Assembly (NCBI RefSeq): GCF_048213115.1
Contig: NZ_CP172404.1
Span: forward strand, 1,488,001-1,552,000
Length of the DNA: 64,000 bases
DNA from: Niveibacterium terrae
GTDB taxonomy: Bacteria; Pseudomonadota; Gammaproteobacteria; Burkholderiales; Rhodocyclaceae
Direction: 5' to 3'
The translations under genes and the position numbers were made by a program. The notes below the pieces were generated by a model, which ran no database searches, had not been told where the DNA came from, and worked only from the letters and a program-made list of their open reading frames with translations. Positions 31,740-41,118 of the stretch are shown piece by piece. Numbering within the stretch: position 1 is the first letter of the stretch; every line of letters begins with the position of its first letter.

Positions 31740-33278
31740 ATGATCCAGTCCATGCTGTTGGCCGACCTGATCAGCGAGCTGCCCGCGCCGGTGCGCTTGC
31801 AGCGCCTGGTCCAGGCCTTGCGCGAACTCTTCCGCTGTGGCGCCGTGGGCCTGCTCAAGAAGGAGGGCGACAGCCTCTGTCCGGTGGCCGTCGCGGGGCT
31901 GGCGCGCGAGACGCTGGGGCGGCGCTTTGTCGTCGCCAGCCATCCGCGCCTGTCGGCGATCCTGGCGAGCCGCGAGCCGGTCCGCTTTCCGCCCGGCAGC
32001 AGCCTGCCCGATCCTTACGACGGCTTGCTCGACAGCCATCCGGGTGAGCCTCTGCCGGTGCACGACTGCATGGGCATCAGCCTCTATCTCGACGATGCGC
32101 AGTGGGGCGCTCTGACGCTCGATGCGCTGAGCGGCGATGTGTTCGGCGAGAAGGCCGGCGAGGAGCTCTCGCGGCTCGCGCTGCTGATCGAGGCCTCGGT
32201 CCGGGTGAGCCGGCTCGAGGAGGAAAACCGCAGCCTGCGCGCCGGGCGGGCCGAGCTGCTGACCCATCCGCTGGGCCCGGTCGGCGAAGTGGAGATCGTC
32301 GCCCGGAGCCCGCAGATGCAGGCGCTGCTGCACGAGCTCGACGTTGTCGCCGATTCCGAGCTGCCGGTGTTGCTGCAGGGCGAGACCGGCGTCGGCAAGG
32401 AGCTCTTCGCGCGCCGCTTGCACCGCGCTTCGCGCCGCAGCGCGGGCCCTCTGGTCCAGGTCAACTGCGCGGCCTTGCCCGAATCGTTGGCCGAGAGCGA
32501 GCTCTTCGGCCACGTCAAAGGCGCCTTCTCCGGCGCGATCGCCGATCGGGTCGGGCGGATCGAGGCGGCCGAAGGCGGCACGCTCTTCCTCGACGAGGTT
32601 GGCGAGCTGCCGCTCGGCGTCCAGGCCAAGCTGTTGAGGACGCTGCAGAACGGCGAGATCCAGAGGCTGGGGGCCGATCAGCCGCACCGGGTCGAGGTTC
32701 GCGTCATCGCTGCGACGAACCGCCTGCTGCCCGAGCGGGTCCGCGAAGGGCTGTTCCGCGCCGACCTGTACCACCGGCTCTCGGTCTATCCGGTCGTGAT
32801 CCCGCCGCTGCGCGAGCGCGGCAACGACGTGCTGCTGCTCGCGGGCAGCTTTCTCGAACTGAACCGGACGAGGCTGGGCGTGCGCAGTCTGCGCCTCGCG
32901 CCCGACGCCGAACTCGCTCTGCTCGCCTACGCGTGGCCGGGCAATGTGCGCGAGCTCGAACACGTGATCAGCCGCGCGGCGCTGCGGGCGCTGAGCGAGG
33001 GCGGGCGGCGCTCGGAGATCGTCACGCTCGCGGCGAAGCATCTCGACCTCGATCTGACGCGCGCACTGAGCGCGCCAGACGAACCGCCTTCCGTCCTCGA
33101 CGGCGCGCTGCCCGGCGAAGGCCTGTCGCTGAAGACCGCGGTCGAAGCCTACGAGCGCGCGCTGATCCGCGAAGCGCTGGCGCGCAACGCCGACAACTGG
33201 GCGGGGGCCGCGCGGACTCTGGGGCTCGATGCGAGCAACCTGCACAAGCTCTCGCGGCGGCTGGGGATCAAGAAATAG
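31734..33278 (+). CDS. norR: NO-responsive sigma-54 activator NorR
   Basis: 514 residues. An N-terminal GAF domain (about 20-165) holds the NO-sensing non-haem iron in NorR. The AAA+ domain (about 187-420) has Walker A GETGVGKELF, the sigma-54-contacting GAFSGA loop and Walker B GGTLFLDEVGEL. A C-terminal Fis-type helix-turn-helix follows (NWAGAARTLGLDASNLHKL). The TTG at 31734 has SD GGAGG with 6-base spacing; ATG 31740 is the alternative. It is divergent from ytfE, its evident target. Confidence 0.95.
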   Translation: MTMIQSMLLADLISELPAPVRLQRLVQALRELFRCGAVGLLKKEGDSLCPVAVAGLARETLGRRFVVASHPRLSAILASREPVRFPPGSSLPDPYDGLLDSHPGEPLPVHDCMGISLYLDDAQWGALTLDALSGDVFGEKAGEELSRLALLIEASVRVSRLEEENRSLRAGRAELLTHPLGPVGEVEIVARSPQMQALLHELDVVADSELPVLLQGETGVGKELFARRLHRASRRSAGPLVQVNCAALPESLAESELFGHVKGAFSGAIADRVGRIEAAEGGTLFLDEVGELPLGVQAKLLRTLQNGEIQRLGADQPHRVEVRVIAATNRLLPERVREGLFRADLYHRLSVYPVVIPPLRERGNDVLLLAGSFLELNRTRLGVRSLRLAPDAELALLAYAWPGNVRELEHVISRAALRALSEGGRRSEIVTLAAKHLDLDLTRALSAPDEPPSVLDGALPGEGLSLKTAVEAYERALIREALARNADNWAGAARTLGLDASNLHKLSRRLGIKK

Positions 33279-33390
33279 GGCCGCGTTGTGCCGGCGCGGC
33301 GCAAAAAACGCTTTTGAATCCGATGTTTCTAGGCTTCAGGCGTCCGGGGCGGCTATCATGCTCGTCCCCCAAGAAGTCGCGTCCCCCCCA

Positions 33391-35070
33391 ATGATCTTCG
33401 TAAAAAATGTGACCCTGCGCCGCGGCGTCAAGGTCGTGCTCGACAGCGCCTCGATGACGATCGCGCCGGGCGAAAAAGTCGGCCTGGTCGGGCGCAACGG
33501 CGCCGGCAAGTCCTCGCTCTTCGGCCTGCTCTGCGGCCGTTTGCACGAGGACAGCGGCGAGTTCACGATCCCGAAGCAGTGGCTGATGGCCCAGGTCGCC
33601 CAGGACATGCCGGAGACCGAGCAGAGCGCGACCGACTTCGTGATCGAGGGCGACACGGCTCTGCTCGCCGCCCAGGCCGAAGTGGCCGCGGCCGAGGCGA
33701 GCGACGACGGCATGCGGATGGCCGAAGCCTATATGGCGCTCAACGATGTCGGCGCCTACGACGCGGCGGCCCGCGCCCAGGCGCTGATCCTGGGCCTGGG
33801 TTTCTCCTGCGACGAGCTGGACAACCCGGTCAACAGCTTTTCGGGCGGCTGGCGGATGCGCCTGCAGCTGGCGCGGGCGCTGATGTGCCCGTCCGATCTG
33901 CTGCTCCTCGACGAACCGACCAACCACCTGGACTTGGACGCCTTGGTCTGGCTCGAAGCCTGGCTCAAGAACTACTCGGGCACGATGGTCGTGATCAGCC
34001 ACGACCGCGAGTTCCTCGATGCGGTGACCGGCGTGACCGTGCACATCGACAACGCGAAGCTGGTCCGCTACGGCGGCAACTACAGCAAGTTCGAGGAGAT
34101 GCGCGCCGAACAGATGGCGCTGCAGACGGCCGCGGCGGCGAGGCAGGCCGACAAGATCGCCCACCTGCAGCAGTTCATCAACCGCTTCAAGGCCAAGGCG
34201 AGCAAGGCTCGCCAGGCTCAGAGCCGGGTCAAGGCGCTGGAGCGGATGGAGAAGGTCGCGCCGGTGCTGGCCGACGCCGAGTTCTCGTTCGAGTTCAAGG
34301 AAGCGCTCAACGTCCCGAATCCGATGCTGTCGATGCTCGACGCGAGCATCGGCTATCCGGCCTCGCCGGACGCGTCCGAGGGCACGCCGCCGACCGTGAT
34401 CGTGCGCGGCATCAACCGCTCGGTGCTCGCCGGCCAGCGCATCGGTATCCTCGGTGCGAACGGGCAGGGCAAGTCGACGCTGGTCAAGACCATCGCCCAT
34501 GCGCTCGAACCGATCGAAGGGGAGCTCAGCGAAGGCAAGGGACTCAACATCGGTTACTTCGCGCAGCAGGAGCTCGACGTGCTGCAGCCCGGGGACACGC
34601 CTCTGGAGCACATGATCCACCTCGCCAAGGCGACGCCGCAGAACATGCGTGGGCCGGGGCAAAGCGGCGGCGAGCAGTCGCTGCGCACCTTCCTCGGCAC
34701 CTTCAATTTCAGCGGCGACATGGTCAAGCAGCCGGTCGGCACGATGAGCGGCGGCGAGAAGGCGCGTCTCGTGCTCGCGATGATCGTCTGGCAGCGTCCC
34801 AATCTGCTGCTGCTCGACGAACCGACCAACCACCTGGACCTCGCGACCCGCGAGGCGCTGGGCATCGCGCTGAACGAGTTCGAAGGCACGGTGATGCTGG
34901 TCAGCCACGACCGGGCGCTGCTGCGCACGGTCTGCGACGAATTCTGGCTGGTCACGCAGGGAGAGGTCCAGCCTTTCGACGGCGATCTGGACGACTACCA
35001 GAAGTTCCTGCTCGACGAGGCCAAGCGCGTCCGCGAAGCGGCCTCGGCGGCGCAGAAGCTCGCCGCCTGA
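33391..35070 (+). CDS. ABC-F family ATPase (YheS/Uup-like)
   Basis: 559 residues with two ABC domains and no membrane segments. Domain 1 has Walker A GRNGAGKSS, signature SFSGGWRMRLQLA and LLLLDEPTNHLDL. A linker is rich in charged residues (RFKAKASKARQAQSRVKALE, the P-site tRNA interaction motif region). Domain 2 has GANGQGKST, MSGGEKARLVL and again LLLLDEPTNHLDL. ABC-F proteins act on the ribosome. ATG 33391 (MIFVKNVTLRRG) is the family start; the upstream in-frame extension overlaps norR's end and is rejected. Confidence 0.93.
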   Translation: MIFVKNVTLRRGVKVVLDSASMTIAPGEKVGLVGRNGAGKSSLFGLLCGRLHEDSGEFTIPKQWLMAQVAQDMPETEQSATDFVIEGDTALLAAQAEVAAAEASDDGMRMAEAYMALNDVGAYDAAARAQALILGLGFSCDELDNPVNSFSGGWRMRLQLARALMCPSDLLLLDEPTNHLDLDALVWLEAWLKNYSGTMVVISHDREFLDAVTGVTVHIDNAKLVRYGGNYSKFEEMRAEQMALQTAAAARQADKIAHLQQFINRFKAKASKARQAQSRVKALERMEKVAPVLADAEFSFEFKEALNVPNPMLSMLDASIGYPASPDASEGTPPTVIVRGINRSVLAGQRIGILGANGQGKSTLVKTIAHALEPIEGELSEGKGLNIGYFAQQELDVLQPGDTPLEHMIHLAKATPQNMRGPGQSGGEQSLRTFLGTFNFSGDMVKQPVGTMSGGEKARLVLAMIVWQRPNLLLLDEPTNHLDLATREALGIALNEFEGTVMLVSHDRALLRTVCDEFWLVTQGEVQPFDGDLDDYQKFLLDEAKRVREAASAAQKLAA

Positions 35071-35146
35071 TCTTCCGTAAGGCGAATCCTCCCCGCTGTA
35101 GGGTGGCTTCGCCGCAGGCAAGCCACCGCTCTGCTGCGAAGCCCGA

Positions 35147-35587
35147 TCACTTCTGTTCGGCTTCGGCCATCCGGTTCATGACCTGACGCCAGCCTTCGGC
35201 CCCCGCTTCGCCGGCGGCGCCGAACGCGGCCGTGAACTGCTTGGCCTGGGTCGCGGTCAGCTGGTGTTCGAGCGCGCGGCCCTCGTCGCTCAGCGACAAG
35301 AGCTTGATCCGCCGGTCGCCGGAAGCCGGGCTCGCTTCGATCAGCTTCATCTCGATCAGCTGGCGCAGCGGTGCGTTCAGCGCCTGCTTCGAGATCTGCA
35401 GCGTCTGCTGCAGCGCACCGACTCCCTGTCCGGGCTGGCGGCCGACGAAGTACAGGATGCGGTGGTGGACGCGGCTCAGCCCTCGCTGTTCCAGCGCCTT
35501 GTCGGGGCGCGACGTGAAGGAGCGATAGGCGAAGTAGAACAGCTCGATCGCGGCGCGCAACTCTTCCGGGATATTTTCGTCAACCAT
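35147..35587 (-). CDS. MarR-family regulator
   Basis: 146 residues with a winged helix: LSRVHHRILYFVGRQPGQGVGALQQTLQISKQALNAPLRQLIEMKLIEA, wing ASGDRRIKLLSLSDEGRALE. It is divergent from an aminotransferase gene, and the 60-bp gap contains two inverted repeats, one covering its own start codon. It is therefore probably an autorepressor that also controls the aminotransferase. The ligand is unknown; no ligand-pocket cysteines are evident. Confidence 0.9.
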   Translation of the reverse strand: MVDENIPEELRAAIELFYFAYRSFTSRPDKALEQRGLSRVHHRILYFVGRQPGQGVGALQQTLQISKQALNAPLRQLIEMKLIEASPASGDRRIKLLSLSDEGRALEHQLTATQAKQFTAAFGAAGEAGAEGWRQVMNRMAEAEQK

Positions 35588-35641
35588 GTTGACGTATTTT
35601 CCCGGCCGGCGCTATGCTGTCAATAGGTCAACTCTATTGAC
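35579..35641. promoter_or_regulatory. paired inverted-repeat operators of the MarR/aminotransferase pair
   Basis: GTCAAC-CAT-GTTGAC (35579-35593) spans the marR start codon. GTCAATAG-N7-CTATTGAC (35619-35641) lies 6 bp before the aminotransferase ATG, with a further GTCAA in its spacer. The shared GTCAA half sites suggest one regulator binds both. Confidence 0.7.
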
Positions 35642-35647
35642 GTTATT

Positions 35648-36805
35648 ATGAACACGCTCCAAACGACTTCTGCCGAACCGCGTTACTCCCGCCGCCTCGC
35701 CGATCTCGAAGCTTCGCCGATCCGCGAAATCCTCTCCGTGATCGACCGACCCGGCATGATCTCTTTCGCGGGCGGCCTGCCCGCGGCCGAGTCCTTTCCA
35801 GCGCTCGATCTCGCCGCCGTGCCGCCCGCCGCGCTGCAGTACGGGCCCAGCGAAGGCGATGGCGCGCTGCGCCGGCAGATCGCGACCGAACTCGCGGAGC
35901 GGGGCCTGGCCTGCCCGCCCGAGCAGGTGCTGATCCTGTCCGGTTCCCAGCAGGGTCTGGATCTCGTCGCGAAACTGTTCATCGACCCGGGCACGACAGT
36001 GGCCGTCGAGGCGCCGACTTACCTCGCCGCACTGCAGTCTTTCCGCTTCTTCGGTGCCTCCTTTGTCGCGCTGGAGCGGGACGAGCCCGGCCGCGCGCTT
36101 GCGGCGAAACCCGCGTTTGCGTATGCGATCCCGACTTTCCAGAACCCGACCGGGCACTGCTATTCGAAGGATGAGCGCGCGGCGCTCGCGGCCGCCTGCG
36201 ATGAGGCTGGAGTGCTGCTGTTCGAGGACGACCCCTATCGCGATCTCGCGTTCGACGACTGCGCGCGCACCCCGGTCTGCGCGCGGCTCAGAAAAGCCCC
36301 GTGGATCTATCAGGGTTCGTTCTCGAAGAGCTTTGCACCCGGACTCAGGCTGGGCTATCTGGCCGCCTCGAAGGAACTGATCCCGTATCTGACCCGGCTC
36401 AAGCAGTCGGCCGACCTGCACAGCAACCGGGTCAGCCAGTGGCTCGTGCTCGGTTTTCTGCAGGCGGCGGACCGCGAGGAGCGGCTCGCGCGCGTCGTCG
36501 AGCTGTACCGGGCGCGGCGCGATGCGTTCGAGAAGGGGTTGAAGCGGCACTTTGCGGACCTGGCGCGCTGGAGCACGCCCGCCGGTGGCCTGTTCTTCTG
36601 GCTGGAGCTCAGCCGCAAGATCGATACCCGAACCCTGCTCGCGCCGGCGATAGCGCGCGGCGTCGCTTTCATGCCGGGCGAGAATTTCTACGCCGACCGG
36701 CCGGATGCCTGCGGCGCACTGAGGCTCAATTTCAGCCACGCAAACGAGGAAGAGATCGACCGGGGCCTGGCGATCCTGGCCGGGCTGATCCGCCAGGCGG
36801 ATTGA
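35648..36805 (+). CDS. PLP-dependent aminotransferase, class I/II (LysN/2-aminoadipate type)
   Basis: 385 residues of aminotransferase fold-type I. ISFAGGLPAAESFP at the start, LSGSQQGLDLVAK, and the PLP Lys in YQGSFSKSFAPGLRLGY are typical of the MocR-related/2-aminoadipate aminotransferase group. The final Arg is in ALRLNFSHA. It lacks the N-terminal GntR domain of MocR proteins, so it is the free enzyme. Substrate is probably an aromatic, branched or alpha-aminoadipate amino acid. Control by the divergent MarR is likely from the operator next to its start. Confidence 0.9.
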   Translation: MNTLQTTSAEPRYSRRLADLEASPIREILSVIDRPGMISFAGGLPAAESFPALDLAAVPPAALQYGPSEGDGALRRQIATELAERGLACPPEQVLILSGSQQGLDLVAKLFIDPGTTVAVEAPTYLAALQSFRFFGASFVALERDEPGRALAAKPAFAYAIPTFQNPTGHCYSKDERAALAAACDEAGVLLFEDDPYRDLAFDDCARTPVCARLRKAPWIYQGSFSKSFAPGLRLGYLAASKELIPYLTRLKQSADLHSNRVSQWLVLGFLQAADREERLARVVELYRARRDAFEKGLKRHFADLARWSTPAGGLFFWLELSRKIDTRTLLAPAIARGVAFMPGENFYADRPDACGALRLNFSHANEEEIDRGLAILAGLIRQAD

Positions 36806-36814
36806 GCTGCGCGC

Positions 36815-37066
36815 TCAGTAGTTGATCAGGATCGTTCCGTTCAGCTCGAATTGGCCGGCCAGCACGCAGCGTTCGACGCGTGCCTCGATCTCGGGCCGGT
36901 TCTCGATGAAGCAGGCGAGTTCGTGATCCTTTTTCGCGCCGTAGCGCTCGGCCAACGCGTCCCAGCTGACTGCGCAGTCGATGTGCCGGCCGTTGTAGTA
37001 GGCGGGGAACTCGACGACTCTGCGGCTGGTGTTCCGGTGCTGGCCTGCGGGGAAGAATACGACCAT
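36815..37066 (-). CDS. DUF1488 family protein
   Basis: 83 residues from ATG 37066 with SD GGAGG; the TTG 15 bp upstream is less likely. DUF1488 features: a short beta strand start MVVFFPAG, then VVEFPAYYNGRHIDCAVSWDALAERYGA and a helical C-terminus (RPEIEARVERCVLAGQ). The family is small, soluble and of unknown function, common in Beta- and Gammaproteobacteria. It is convergent with the aminotransferase gene 9 bp away. Confidence 0.82.
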   Translation of the reverse strand: MVVFFPAGQHRNTSRRVVEFPAYYNGRHIDCAVSWDALAERYGAKKDHELACFIENRPEIEARVERCVLAGQFELNGTILINY

Positions 37067-37171
37067 GGCGAAGCCCTCCAAGCTCGCCTTGAAGACTAGC
37101 TGGTCTCCCGCGTTGCGGCTGGCGATTGCATGTGCACCGTGAGTTTCTGCCGGATGGCGACCCGAGGAGGG

Positions 37172-38533
37172 TCAGGCCGGGAAGCGCACCCTGACGCACA
37201 GGCCACCACTGGCGGCGGCCTTGAGCTCGAGCTGGGCTCCGTGGGCGGAGGCGATCTCGCGGACGATCGCCAGCCCCAGACCCGAGCCGCTGCCCGGGCT
37301 GCCGGGAACGCGGAAGAAGCGATCGAGTGCCTGATCCATCAATTCCGTGGCAATGCCCGGCCCGTCATCCTCGACTTCCAGGCACGCCGTCTGTGTCTCG
37401 CGGATCAGCCTGACCGTGATCCGGCCTCCTCTATGGCCGTAGCGCAGCGCGTTGTCGATCAGGTTGTTGACCAGCTCGCCGATCAGGACGGGGTTGCCGC
37501 GCACGGCGCAGGGTTCATCATCGCCTTCGAAACCGAGGTCTACGCCGGCTGTCAGGGCCTGAGGCACCCAGGCGCCCGCCGCATCGAAAACCACCTGATG
37601 CAGGTCGAGGCGGCTCATCGAGTTCGCGACATGGGCTCCGGGTTCGGCTCTGGCCAGCAGCAGAAGCTGGTTGGAAATCCTGACCAGACGGTCGATTCCG
37701 GCCCGCACCGCGCCGAGCGCCTGCGCATGGCGGACCGGGTCCGGCTCGCGAACCGCGTGTTCGAGCTCCACCTTCAGCGCCGCCAGCGGGGTGCGCAACT
37801 GGTGCGCGGCATCGGCGATGAAGCGCCGCTGCGCGCCGAGCACGGCATTGAGCCGCTCCAGCAGTCCGTTGATCGAACGGGTGAAGGGCAGCAGTTCGGC
37901 GGGGGCCAGCTCATCGGGTAGCGGAGTCAGATCGTCCGACTGGCGGGCCTTGACCTCGACTTCCAGGCTGGCGATCGAGCGCAGGCCGCGTTTGACGCCT
38001 CCACGGACCAGAACCAGAGTCAGCAGGATCAGCAGCGCTTCCGGGACCAGCACACCCAGCAGCACCCGGTCGGCGAGGCGACGGCGCTTGTTCAGCGTTT
38101 CCGCGACCGTGACCGTGATGTCCTCGCCGGGCGCGAGATGAGGCAGGATGACCTGTACCGCGCGCATAGCCTGTCCCTTGCGGGCGGTATCGTAGAAGGC
38201 GAAGGCTTGCCCCTCCGCGCTGTCGGGCCGGGGCAGGCTGCGTTCGCCGGCCAGCAGACCGTGACGACTCGAATCGACGCGGAACAGTACGGAATCGTAG
38301 GCGTCCCAGGAGATCATGTTGAGCGCGGGTTCCGGCAGTTCCAGGCGCACTTGACCCGACTCCACTTCGACTTGCTGCGCCAGGGCCCGCGCCGAATCGA
38401 GCAGCCACTGATCGTAGGTCTCATCGGCAAAGCGCAGCGCCAGCAGGTAGGACACCGCCGCGCCCAGCAGGGACACCACCAGCATCGGCCACAGCAGGCG
38501 GCGCAGCAGTTCGCGGCGCAGGCTAAGCGCCAT
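37172..38533 (-). CDS. sensor histidine kinase (QseC/PmrB-like)
   Basis: 453 residues. Two transmembrane helices (about 12-32 and 158-178) flank a periplasmic domain of about 125 residues. They are followed by a HAMP-like linker, a HisKA domain with FIADAAHQLRTPLAALK, and HATPase motifs NNLIDNALRYG, DDGPGIA and GSGLGLAIV. ATG 38533 (MALSLRREL) overlaps the 3' end of the response-regulator gene by 11 bp, so they form one operon. The periplasmic 2CSK_N-type domain fits QseC/PmrB/TctE kinases that sense cations or small ligands. Confidence 0.92.
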   Translation of the reverse strand: MALSLRRELLRRLLWPMLVVSLLGAAVSYLLALRFADETYDQWLLDSARALAQQVEVESGQVRLELPEPALNMISWDAYDSVLFRVDSSRHGLLAGERSLPRPDSAEGQAFAFYDTARKGQAMRAVQVILPHLAPGEDITVTVAETLNKRRRLADRVLLGVLVPEALLILLTLVLVRGGVKRGLRSIASLEVEVKARQSDDLTPLPDELAPAELLPFTRSINGLLERLNAVLGAQRRFIADAAHQLRTPLAALKVELEHAVREPDPVRHAQALGAVRAGIDRLVRISNQLLLLARAEPGAHVANSMSRLDLHQVVFDAAGAWVPQALTAGVDLGFEGDDEPCAVRGNPVLIGELVNNLIDNALRYGHRGGRITVRLIRETQTACLEVEDDGPGIATELMDQALDRFFRVPGSPGSGSGLGLAIVREIASAHGAQLELKAAASGGLCVRVRFPA

Positions 38534-39197
38534 CGGTGGCTTCCAGCAGATAACCGAAGCCGCGCAGGGTTCGCAGGACCAGGGCGCAGCCTTCGAGCTT
38601 ACGGCGCAGGCGGTGAATATGGATGTCCAGCGCATTTGACGAGATGTCCTCGTCCCAGGCGCAGAGGCTGTTGACGATCTGCGCCCGGGAGACCACCTGG
38701 CCACGCCTCGCCACGAGCAATTCGAGCAGAGCGAATTCCCGCGGAGTCAGATCCAGCGCCTGGCCCGATGCGCTTGCGCGGCGGGCCACGGTGTCGAGCA
38801 GCAAGTCTCCGACCGCGAGCAGGTTGCTGGCGGCGCCATGGCTGCGCCGGATCATCGCCCGCAGGCGGGCTTCGAGCTCGCTCGGTTCGAAAGGTTTGGA
38901 GAGGTAGTCGTCGGCGCCCAGATCGAGGCCGCGCACGCGATCCGCTGTCTCGTCGCGCGCGGAGAGGATCAGCACCGGAGTCGCGTCTCCCCGGGCGCGC
39001 ATCCGCTGCAGCACATCGAAGCCATCCCGTCCGGGCAGGTTCAGATCGAGGATCACTCCGTCGAAAGACTCGCTCTCCAGTGCGCGATCCCCCGCCGAAC
39101 CGGTATCCATCCAGTCCACCGAATAGCCGCCCAGCCTCAGGGTATCAGCCAGGCCTTGCGCGAGCGGGCAGTCATCTTCGATCAGGAGCAGGCGCAT
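38523..39197 (-). CDS. OmpR-family response regulator (QseB/PmrA-like)
   Basis: 224 residues. Receiver with acidic pair EDD (7-9), phospho-Asp in GVILDLNLPGRDG, and Lys in YLSKPFEPSELEARL. The Trans_Reg_C winged helix has LTPREFALLELLVARRGQVVSRAQI and SNALDIHIHRLRRKLEG. Overall length and pattern are those of QseB/PmrA/TctD regulators, whose DNA sites are direct CTTAAG-like repeats. Exactly such repeats precede the four intact Asr-like genes in this window, making it the leading candidate regulator (inference). Confidence 0.93.
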   Translation of the reverse strand: MRLLLIEDDCPLAQGLADTLRLGGYSVDWMDTGSAGDRALESESFDGVILDLNLPGRDGFDVLQRMRARGDATPVLILSARDETADRVRGLDLGADDYLSKPFEPSELEARLRAMIRRSHGAASNLLAVGDLLLDTVARRASASGQALDLTPREFALLELLVARRGQVVSRAQIVNSLCAWDEDISSNALDIHIHRLRRKLEGCALVLRTLRGFGYLLEATDGA

Positions 39198-39450
39198 GCG
39201 GGGATAGAAAGGTTCCGGAAAGAGAGCTCAGGGGATACTGGGGCACAGTTTGCCACAGTCCTGCGCTGCGCCGCCGCGGCAGGGCGGTGGCGGCAGGAAG
39301 ATCCCCCCGCCCTGCGCGGCCGAAAAGAGAGGCCCTGGTGCTCTGACGATTCCTTGATCGGAAAACCGCGCCGAGCACAAGAGGCTCTGTTGGTGCCTTC
39401 CGGCTTGCCTGCGCGTGGCTGTCTCACTGATATCGGGAATGCAAAGAGCA

Positions 39451-40650
<1,200 letters not shown>

Positions 40651-40748
40651 TCCAGGCTGATGGTCGGTCCGCACCGCTTGTAATCGAGCCCTGTCTCGAT
40701 AAGTTTTGTGGTCGGTCGAGTCATTGGGTATGGAGCCTGCCTCAATAA

Positions 40749-40780
40749 AAAGCCTGAAGACAAGTCTTCGGGCTTTTTTT
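40749..40780 (+). terminator. intrinsic terminator after the oxoamine synthase
   Basis: AAGCCTGAAGAC and GTCTTCGGGCTT form a stem (one G-T pair) with an AA loop, followed by a run of seven T. Confidence 0.9.
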
Positions 40781-40931
40781 ATCGCATTCCCGTGGAGAGG
40801 GGTGGCCGGCCGCACTTGTCGCGTGCTAAAGTTTGTTCATCTTCATTTTCGGAGTCCCTCTGTGGACAGTCCCAGTAGTCGATCTTGCGTTGGACGCAAA
40901 CAGGCAAGGTAACTCCAGGGGCTCCCCCGAA

Positions 40932-40959
40932 CGCTACCCTGCCGCAACGGCGGGTAGTG
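40932..40959 (+). promoter_or_regulatory. structured leader upstream of the Mg2+ ATPase gene
   Basis: A GC-rich hairpin with CTACCC-T-GCCG and CGGC-GGGTAG arms (10 bp, one bulged T, CAA loop) lies 160 bp before the mgtA ATG, preceded by GGTAACTCCAGGGGCTCCCCC. The 40781-41118 leader holds no convincing gene and is long for a simple promoter. An Mg2+-responsive leader is conceivable, but the sequence does not match the M-box or Salmonella mgtL leader. Confidence 0.35.
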
Positions 40960-41118
40960 GAATTGAGATGACCGGTTCCCGGTTTATCCATCTGCTTCCC
41001 TTTTGATCTATTCGCAGGCCGCCATCGCGGTTCGATGCCGTTCACTCCGGGCAGGGGTGACGCTTCGCATCCATGCCTTTTGTCGGCAGGTCTGCGCTTG
41101 GCAAGGCAGCAGCACGTC

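Noticed and set aside
40781..41118. M-box or mgtL-type leader
   Set aside because: Conserved M-box strings are absent, and no short Pro-rich leader peptide with a ribosome binding site is present. It is kept only as a generic structured leader.
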